From: Fervidifonticultor sp964526945
Lineage (GTDB): Bacteria; Sysuimicrobiota; Sysuimicrobiia; Sysuimicrobiales; Humicultoraceae
Direction of reading: 5' to 3'
NCBI GenBank assembly: GCA_964526945.1
Contig: CAZGNA010000179.1
Location: 1-5,584, forward strand
DNA length: 5,584 bases
The position numbers and the translations under genes are program-made. This document shows positions 1 through 4,002 of the stretch, in pieces. Every line of letters begins with the position of its first letter. The first letter of the stretch is position 1. Below the pieces are notes generated by a model, which saw nothing but the letters and a program-made list of their open reading frames with translations, was not told the origin of the DNA and ran no database searches.

Positions 1-198
1 GGCGGCGTGGCAGGGCCCGGGGGGAGGGGACTGGATGCGACGATGTCCCCCACAGCGTTCATCAGGCGCCTGCGGGAGGCCGGGCTCTCGCGGCGGGACG
101 CCGCGCGGGCAGCTGCCGTGGCCTACCGCCTGCCGGCGCGTGCGGCGTACCGTCTGGCGGCCCAGACCGATGGCGACCCGGGGACGCCCGAGGGGTAG
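1..198 (+). CDS. rsmI: C-terminal end of a probable 16S rRNA 2'-O-methyltransferase RsmI (5' end outside window)
   Basis: The reading frame is open from the first base and ends at TAG 196-198, so only about the last 65 residues are present. The GTG at position 7 is unlikely to be the real start, because the frame continues to the window edge and nothing like a ribosome binding site precedes it. The visible part has a low-complexity Gly-rich linker, then a helical segment of the form AFIRRLREAGLSRRDAARAA followed by YRLPARAAYRLA. RsmI proteins end in a small helical domain with this pattern (leucine-rich helix, GLS-x-x-x-A, then a short helix with L-P-x-x-x-x-Y-x-L-A). RsmI methylates the 2'-OH of C1402 in 16S rRNA. 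The catalytic SAM-binding part lies upstream and cannot be checked. The metG gene later in the window supports the call, since rsmI and metG are neighbours in many Gram-positive genomes. Another protein with a similar helical tail remains possible. Confidence 0.7.
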   Translation, partial: GGVAGPGGRGLDATMSPTAFIRRLREAGLSRRDAARAAAVAYRLPARAAYRLAAQTDGDPGTPEG

Positions 199-271
199 CG
201 CGACGCCGGGAGCACGCGGAAGACGATCGGAAGAAGACGCCGATGCGGCACGAGGGCCAAAGGGCTTTGCC

Positions 272-278
272 GGGGAGG
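272..278 (+). promoter_or_regulatory. Ribosome binding site for the DUF2007-like gene
   Basis: GGGGAGG ends 10 nt before GTG 289. A second, weaker purine stretch (GCGAGG) lies too close to the start to be the main site. This pair decides the GTG start. No convincing promoter is visible in 199-288, so the gene may be transcribed from upstream. Confidence 0.6.
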
Positions 279-288
279 TCGGGGCGAG

Positions 289-681
289 GTGAGTGACACG
301 CGCCACGCGCACGGCGCGCTGCGGACCGTCCTGGCCTGGTGCCGGCGGCTCGTACGTGTCGCGCCTGCCGGCCCCGCCGGGCTGTGGCGGCCGCCGCGGG
401 ATCTCGTGAGCGTGCACGGGGCCGCCGGGGAGTTCGAAGCGGTCGCCGTGCGCGACGCCCTGCGAGCCGCCGGCCTGCGGGCGATGGTGCGGTCGCGGCG
501 CATTCCGGGGTACGAGGTGCCGACGATGCGGGGCGATCAGGCGGGCATCTGGGCCGAGGTCCTGGTGCGCGCCGAGGACGAAGACGAGGCGCGCCGCGTG
601 GTCGCCGAGTACCTGGCGTCCCTGCGGCCTGCGGACGATAGCGACGTGCTCTGGTCTCCGTCGGACGACGCACGGCCATGA
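289..681 (+). CDS. Small DUF2007-like protein (putative signal-transducing family)
   Basis: This is a 130-residue protein. From about residue 38 to 110 it shows the alpha-beta pattern of the DUF2007 family: a first strand (DLVSVHG), a helix with F-E-A-x-x-x-x-x-A-L-x-x-A-G-L, a strand with basic residues (AMVRSRRIPGYE), then a strand (IWAEVLVRAEDEDEA) leading into a last helix (ARRVVAEYL). DUF2007 proteins are small ferredoxin-like-fold domains annotated as putative signal transducers; no reaction is established. The first 37 residues are Arg/Ala-rich and are not part of the core. They contain LRTVLAWCRRLVRVA, possibly an amphipathic helix, but no clear transmembrane segment. The start is GTG, supported by GGGGAGG 10 nt upstream. 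The stop overlaps the next gene's start by 4 nt (ATGA, 678-681), so the two are almost certainly translated from one mRNA. Family assignment is by pattern only. Confidence 0.65.
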   Translation: MSDTRHAHGALRTVLAWCRRLVRVAPAGPAGLWRPPRDLVSVHGAAGEFEAVAVRDALRAAGLRAMVRSRRIPGYEVPTMRGDQAGIWAEVLVRAEDEDEARRVVAEYLASLRPADDSDVLWSPSDDARP

Positions 682-1445
682 CCCGCCCCCGCGACTGGTG
701 GCGCGACGTCTTCGACCGCCCTGCGTTCCTCGAGCTCTACGAGCGCGCCGACGTCGAGCGCGCGCGGCGCCAGGTCGACCAGGTCCTCCGGCTGCTGGGT
801 GAGGGCGAGCCGCTGCGGCCCCCGGCCCGCATCCTGGACGTCTGCTGCGGCTACGGCCGGCACGCCGTGGAGCTGGCACGGCGCGGGTTCGCCGTCACCG
901 GCGTCGACGTCTCGCCGGTGCAGATCGCGCGGGCCCGGCACCGGGCGGTCGAGGCGGACGTGCCGGCGCGCTTCGTCGTCGGGGACGCACGCGCGCTCCC
1001 GGTGCGCGGGCCGTTCGATGCCGCCATCAACATGTTCCTGTCGTTCGGCTACTTCGCCACCGACGAGGAGCACCAGGCGATGCTCGACGGCATCGCCCGG
1101 GCCCTGCGCCCCGGCGGCCGGCTGCTCATCGACTTCTGGAACCGCGAGTACGAGCTGCGCACCTTCCAGCCCGTGGTGGTGGACCGCCGCGCCGACGGGA
1201 TCATCGAGATCGAGGACTGGTCGTTCGACGCCCTGGGCGGGCGACTGAACTGGACCAACACCGTCATCTTCCCCGATGGCCGGCGGGAGACCTGGGCCCA
1301 CTCGATCCGGGCCTTCACGGTGGTCGAGGTGCGGCGGATGCTGGAGGCGGCGGGGTTCGACCGGGTGGCCGTGTATGGCAACCTGGAGGGGGAGCCCTAC
1401 ACGATGGACGCGGAGGCGGCGGTGTTCGTCGCGACACGCAGGTAA
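678..1445 (+). CDS. Class I SAM-dependent methyltransferase, substrate unknown
   Basis: This is a 255-residue Rossmann-fold methyltransferase. Visible motifs are motif I, the SAM-binding glycine loop ILDVCCGYGRHA (residues 52-63); the acidic end of strand 2 that binds the ribose, VTGVDVSP (73-80); the adenine-contacting GDARALP (102-108); the strand 4 motif FDAAINMFLSFGYF (113-126); and LRPGGRLLID (143-152). The first 50 residues form an N-terminal helical cap (WWRDVF, FLELYERADVERA). After residue 152 comes a beta-rich segment (roughly 160-215) and a final GF-containing helix-strand unit. Such insertions often carry the substrate site and resemble small-molecule methyltransferases, but no substrate can be named. 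The ATG overlaps the stop of the DUF2007-like gene, implying translational coupling. Length is normal and the protein ends at TAA 1443-1445. I see no terminator between it and the next promoter. Confidence 0.85.
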   Translation: MTRPRDWWRDVFDRPAFLELYERADVERARRQVDQVLRLLGEGEPLRPPARILDVCCGYGRHAVELARRGFAVTGVDVSPVQIARARHRAVEADVPARFVVGDARALPVRGPFDAAINMFLSFGYFATDEEHQAMLDGIARALRPGGRLLIDFWNREYELRTFQPVVVDRRADGIIEIEDWSFDALGGRLNWTNTVIFPDGRRETWAHSIRAFTVVEVRRMLEAAGFDRVAVYGNLEGEPYTMDAEAAVFVATRR

Positions 1446-1487
1446 AATCGCGCCGTCGGGACGCCGGCACGCGGCATGCGCGCGTCG

Positions 1488-1517
1488 TTGACACGCGCTG
1501 ATCCGCGTCCCTAGAAT
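1488..1517 (+). promoter_or_regulatory. Housekeeping-sigma promoter driving the T-box leader
   Basis: A perfect -35 box TTGACA (1488-1493) and a good -10 box TAGAAT (1512-1517, one mismatch to TATAAT) are separated by 18 nt. Transcription would begin around 1524, just before the first conserved elements of the T-box RNA. In such a GC-rich sequence this AT-containing pair stands out, and its position directly ahead of a structured leader makes it credible. Confidence 0.75.
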
Positions 1518-1744
1518 GAGGCCAGTCCGATATCGAGACGGCGATGACGGAGCGGGAGTAGGCGGCGGGCCGGCCGGAGCGAGCCGGGGCGGGTGTGAGC
1601 CGGTGGCGGGGCGTCGCCGAACATGGCTTCCGAGCCTTCGGGCGAACGCGCGAGGCCAGTAGCCCGAACGGTGTGCCCCCGAGACCGGGCACGGGTGGTC
1701 GATGACCACCCATCGAGGCGTCTGTCGCGAGACCGGCGCGCATC

Positions 1745-1774
1745 CTGGTGGTACCACGGAGCCCTTCCGTCCAG
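1745..1774 (+). promoter_or_regulatory. T-box antiterminator with tRNA acceptor-end bulge
   Basis: CTGG (1745-1748) pairs with CCAG (1771-1774) to form helix A1. The seven-base bulge TGGTACC (1749-1755) is the T-box hallmark. ACGGA (1756-1760) pairs with TCCGT (1766-1770) to form helix A2, closing a 5-nt loop. TGGT in the bulge can pair with the ACCA end of an uncharged tRNA. The variable fourth base is T, matching an A discriminator base, which is the usual base in bacterial tRNA-Met. Confidence 0.9.
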
Positions 1775-1798
1775 CTCGGGCGGGAGGGTGTTTGTTTG
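1761..1798 (+). terminator. Intrinsic terminator of the T-box, mutually exclusive with the antiterminator
   Basis: Positions 1762-1772 pair with 1778-1788 as 11 consecutive base pairs (two of them G-U), closing a 5-nt AGCTC loop; G1761-T1789 can add one more. The hairpin is followed directly by TGTTTGTTTG (1789-1798), the only T-rich run in this part of the window. The 5' arm reuses the 3' strands of antiterminator helices A2 and A1, so only one of the two structures can form. This places control at transcription rather than at translation initiation. Confidence 0.85.
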
Positions 1799-1845
1799 CC
1801 GGGCCCGCGGAGGGACGCAACGGGCAGCGACATGGAGCACAACGG

Positions 1846-1850
1846 GGAGG
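1846..1850 (+). promoter_or_regulatory. Ribosome binding site fixing the start of the first MetE-family gene
   Basis: GGAGG (within GGGGAGG, 1844-1850) ends 5 nt before ATG 1856. The earlier in-frame ATG at 1832 has its nearest purine run (GGAGGG, 1809-1814) 17 nt upstream, which is too far. The ATG at 1851 is out of frame. Confidence 0.75.
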
Positions 1851-1855
1851 ATGGC

Positions 1856-2812
1856 ATGCCGGCAGCGCATCTCGTGGGCATCTTCCCGCGCTCGGAGCGC
1901 GTGGTCGAACTGAGCCGCGCGGTCGACCGCGGCCGGGCCACGCCCGGCGAGCTGGCGGCAGCGGTGGCCGACGACGAGCGGGCCGTGATCGCGCTACAGC
2001 AGGAGGCCGGGCTCGACTACGTGCTGGACGGCCTGCTGCGCTGGCAGGACCTGCTGCGGCCGATCGCCAGCGGCACGCCGGGGATGGCGCCGGGCGGCAT
2101 CGCGCGGTGGTTCGACAACAACACGTTTTACCGGCGCCCGGTGATCACGGGGCCCCTGGAGCCGACCGGGCGTGCGGTCCTGGCGGTCCTCAACCTGCCG
2201 GCCCTGGCAGGGCTGCGGTGGAAGGCCGTGCTGCCGTCGCCGTTTACCCTGGCTGCTCTGGCCGACAACCAGTCGGGCCGCTCCTTCGAGCAGGTGCTGG
2301 CCGACTGCAGCGCCGTGGTGCGGGCCGAGGCGCGTGCGCTTGTCGCGGCGGGCTGCGCCTACGTGCAGTTCAGCGATCCGGTGCTGGTGACCCGCGCGAC
2401 GCGCGAGGACGTCCACCGCGCGCGGGGGGCGCTGGAGCCGGTCACGGACGGGCTGGGCGCGCGCACCGCGCTGCACACCTTCTTCGGTGACGCCGCGGCG
2501 TTGCTGGACGAGCTCGTCCGGTTCCCGGTGGACGAGGTCGGCGTGGACCTCTACGCCTGGGACGCCGACGGTGGCCGTCCGGTCGCGCGCGGCAAGACCG
2601 TGCTGGCCGGCGCGCTGGACGGGCGCAACTCCCTGCTGGAGGACGTGGACCTGCTGGTGGACCAGGCGGTCCGGCTGTGGCGTGCGGTGGACGCCGACGA
2701 CGTGGCCCTGGTGCCCAACTGCGACCTGGAGTTCCTGCCCTGGGACGTGGCGGTAGCCAAGACGCGCCGGTTGGGGGAGGCGGCGGCGGCGCTGCGGGCC
2801 CGCGGGAGGTGA
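1856..2812 (+). CDS. MetE-family protein with incomplete zinc site (MetE N-terminal-half-like partner)
   Basis: This is a 318-residue TIM-barrel protein of the cobalamin-independent methionine synthase superfamily. Family marks are RWFDNNTFYRRP (residues 84-95, the WFD-x-N segment of MetE), PSPFTLAALADN, a Y-V-Q-F-S-D-P strand (SDP at 173-175) where catalytic MetE has D-E-P, and VPNCDLEFLPW near the C-terminus. Catalytic MetE binds zinc through H-x-C, a Glu and a distal Cys. Here the corresponding positions read H207-T-F209, D231 and C289, so the first Cys is Phe and the Glu is Asp. A normal zinc/homocysteine site is therefore unlikely. In full-length MetE the N-terminal half is a degenerate duplicate of the catalytic half, and this protein has the same standing and gene order. 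It may help bind the methyl donor or form a heterodimer with the next product. It is not a truncated MetE, since it is a complete barrel-sized protein. It is the first gene after the T-box. An independent enzyme of this fold cannot be excluded. Confidence 0.8.
   Translation: MPAAHLVGIFPRSERVVELSRAVDRGRATPGELAAAVADDERAVIALQQEAGLDYVLDGLLRWQDLLRPIASGTPGMAPGGIARWFDNNTFYRRPVITGPLEPTGRAVLAVLNLPALAGLRWKAVLPSPFTLAALADNQSGRSFEQVLADCSAVVRAEARALVAAGCAYVQFSDPVLVTRATREDVHRARGALEPVTDGLGARTALHTFFGDAAALLDELVRFPVDEVGVDLYAWDADGGRPVARGKTVLAGALDGRNSLLEDVDLLVDQAVRLWRAVDADDVALVPNCDLEFLPWDVAVAKTRRLGEAAAALRARGR
2805..2812 (+). promoter_or_regulatory. Ribosome binding site overlapping the stop codon of the preceding gene
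   Basis: GGAGGTGA is complementary to the canonical anti-Shine-Dalgarno 3' end of 16S rRNA over all eight bases, and its TGA is the stop codon of the first MetE-family gene. GTG codons at 2815 and 2818 follow 5 and 8 nt after GGAGG. Either could be used, and another GTG at 2809 lies inside the site and is rejected. The overlap implies that ribosomes finishing the first gene can restart on the second. Confidence 0.75.
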
Positions 2813-2817
2813 CGGTG

Positions 2818-3930
2818 GTGGCGACCAAGCTGTTCCCGACCCAGGAGATCGGCAGCCTGGCCAAGCCCGGGTGGCTGGTCCGGGCGACCCGCGGGCAGCC
2901 CGCGACCGACGCCGACCTGGCGGAGATCGACCGGTGGGCACCGGTGCTGGGCATCGAGGACGTCGACGACCTCAAGGCGCTGCTGCGCGCGCCGGCGCCC
3001 GACCGCGAACGCGTGCGCGACTGGGCCGCGCTGTTCGCCGTGCGCTTCCTGGAGGCGGCCGGGCTCGACGTGGTCTACGACGGCGAGGCCCGCCGTGTGG
3101 AGATGTACGAGTACGCGGCCCGGCGCATCCACGGGTTCCGCTTCTACGGCCACGTGCGGTCGTTCGACAACAAGTACTACCGCAAGGCCGCCGTGGTGGA
3201 CCGGGTGCGCCTGACCGCGCCCTTCCACGTGGACGAGCTGCGGTTCGTGAAGGCGGTGGCGCGCCGCCCCGTGAAGGTCCCGGTCACGGGCCCCTACACC
3301 CTGGCCGACTGGTCGTTCAACGAGTACTACCTGCAGGCCCAGGGCGGCGGGACCCGCGACCTCAAGCGTCGTGCGTGGGAAGCCAAGCGCGCCCTCACGC
3401 TGGACCTGGCGCGGGAGGTCGTGAACCCGACGCTGCGGGCGCTGGCCGCGGCGGGCGCCGACTGGATCCAGGTGGACGAGCCGGCGGCCACGACCCACGC
3501 CGACGAGGTGCCGATCCTGGTCGAGGCCTTCAACGAGGCCGTGCGCGACGTGCCGGCCAAGCTCAGCATCCACGTCTGCTACAGCGACTACCGGCTGCTC
3601 TACCCCCACATCCTCGAGATGCGGGTGGACCACCTGGCGCTGGAGTTCAAGAACACCGGCGACTACAACATCGTCTCGATCTTCAAGGACTACGGCGACA
3701 CGCGCGAGCTGGGCCTGGGCGTGCTCGACGTCCACTCGGACGTGATCGAGACGCCCGAGGAGATCCGGGACCGGCTGCTGGAGGCTGCCCGCGTGCTGGG
3801 CCCGGAGCGGCTCTGGGCGAATCCCGACTGCGGCCTGCGCACGCGCACCTGGGACGTGGCCTTCGCCAAGCTGCGCAACCTGGTGGAGGGCGCGCGGCTG
3901 GCCAGGGAGGCGGTGGGCGCCGGCGCGTAG
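2818..3930 (+). CDS. metE: Cobalamin-independent methionine synthase catalytic subunit (core MetE type)
   Basis: This protein of about 370 residues should transfer a methyl group to homocysteine to make methionine in the cytoplasm. All four zinc ligands of the MetE catalytic domain are visible: H252 and C254 in SIHVCYSDY, E276 in LALEFKN, and C338 in WANPDCGLRTR. The D-E-P-A motif at 220-223, which contributes to the homocysteine site, is also intact. The N-terminal part has an IGSL motif, a SFDNKYYRK segment and PVTGPYTLADWSF. At about 370 residues it is half of ordinary MetE (about 750) and lacks the N-terminal domain, which fits either a core synthase or the catalytic half of a split enzyme. 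The neighbour immediately upstream supplies a plausible other half. The start is ambiguous between GTG 2815 and 2818; I chose 2818 for its 8-nt spacing. It ends at TAG 3928-3930. The methyl donor (methyl-folate with its partner, or a corrinoid protein as for other core synthases) cannot be decided from sequence alone. Confidence 0.88.
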   Translation: MATKLFPTQEIGSLAKPGWLVRATRGQPATDADLAEIDRWAPVLGIEDVDDLKALLRAPAPDRERVRDWAALFAVRFLEAAGLDVVYDGEARRVEMYEYAARRIHGFRFYGHVRSFDNKYYRKAAVVDRVRLTAPFHVDELRFVKAVARRPVKVPVTGPYTLADWSFNEYYLQAQGGGTRDLKRRAWEAKRALTLDLAREVVNPTLRALAAAGADWIQVDEPAATTHADEVPILVEAFNEAVRDVPAKLSIHVCYSDYRLLYPHILEMRVDHLALEFKNTGDYNIVSIFKDYGDTRELGLGVLDVHSDVIETPEEIRDRLLEAARVLGPERLWANPDCGLRTRTWDVAFAKLRNLVEGARLAREAVGAGA

Positions 3931-3989
3931 GGCGCCGGGTGCCCCGAGGCGGGCGGCGGGCCGGCAACGCGCGGTGGGCCCGACCCGCG

Positions 3990-3995
3990 AGGAGG
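3990..3995 (+). promoter_or_regulatory. Ribosome binding site of metG
   Basis: AGGAGG, the consensus site, ends 7 nt before ATG 4003. The 72-nt gap 3931-4002 holds no promoter that I can recognise and no hairpin with a T run, so metG is probably read through from the upstream operon. Confidence 0.8.
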
Positions 3996-4002
3996 ACCGA
4001 GC

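Larger units (their letters stand above)
1524..1798 (+). promoter_or_regulatory. T-box riboswitch with methionine (AUG) specifier, transcription-attenuation type
   Basis: T-box leaders bind a specific tRNA and let RNA polymerase continue only when that tRNA is uncharged. Stem I is recognisable. AGTA (1557-1560) opposes GAA (1619-1621), the S-turn of the specifier loop. GGCGGCG (1561-1567) pairs with CGTCGCC (1612-1618) above it, and CGGAG (1548-1552) pairs with TTCCG (1628-1632) below it. GA (1546-1547) and AG (1633-1634) flank that lower helix as in a kink-turn. The distal bulge AGCGA (1578-1582) and a loop with GGTGTGAG (1592-1599) closed by CCGG/CCGG match the T-loop module that stacks on the tRNA elbow. 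The specifier is ATG at 1623-1625, followed by a purine. A second AGTA (1658-1661) and two hairpins (1673-1692 and 1693-1711) occupy the Stem II/III region. The antiterminator and terminator are listed separately. The specifier fits the downstream methionine genes. The start point is inferred from the promoter. Confidence 0.9.

Noticed and set aside
258..269. CAAAG/CTTTG inverted repeat before the DUF2007-like gene, as a terminator
   Set aside because: The loop would be only two bases and there is no T-rich tail.
1528..1535. CGATATCG palindrome just after the predicted transcription start, as an operator
   Set aside because: It is a single 8-bp palindrome with no repeat or flanking symmetry, and the T-box already explains regulation.
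537..1820. 427-codon minus-strand frame covering the methyltransferase and the leader
   Set aside because: It overlaps a clear methyltransferase and a structured RNA leader and has no coherent domain.
1748..1855. Longer N-terminus for the first MetE-family protein starting at 1748 or 1832
   Set aside because: The region up to 1798 is the T-box antiterminator and terminator. ATG 1832 lacks a correctly spaced ribosome binding site, while ATG 1856 has GGAGG at 5 nt and begins a family-like N-terminus.
1446..1855. SAM or cobalamin riboswitch ahead of the methionine genes
   Set aside because: These were considered because they often control methionine synthesis. The conserved elements present are those of a T-box (TGGTACC bulge, AGTA/GAA S-turn), and I see no B12-box-like or S-box-like core.
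3916..3936. GGCGCC/GGCGCC hairpin around the stop codon of the second MetE-family gene as a terminator
   Set aside because: The stem is six pairs, GGCGCC is a common self-complementary word here, and no T run follows.
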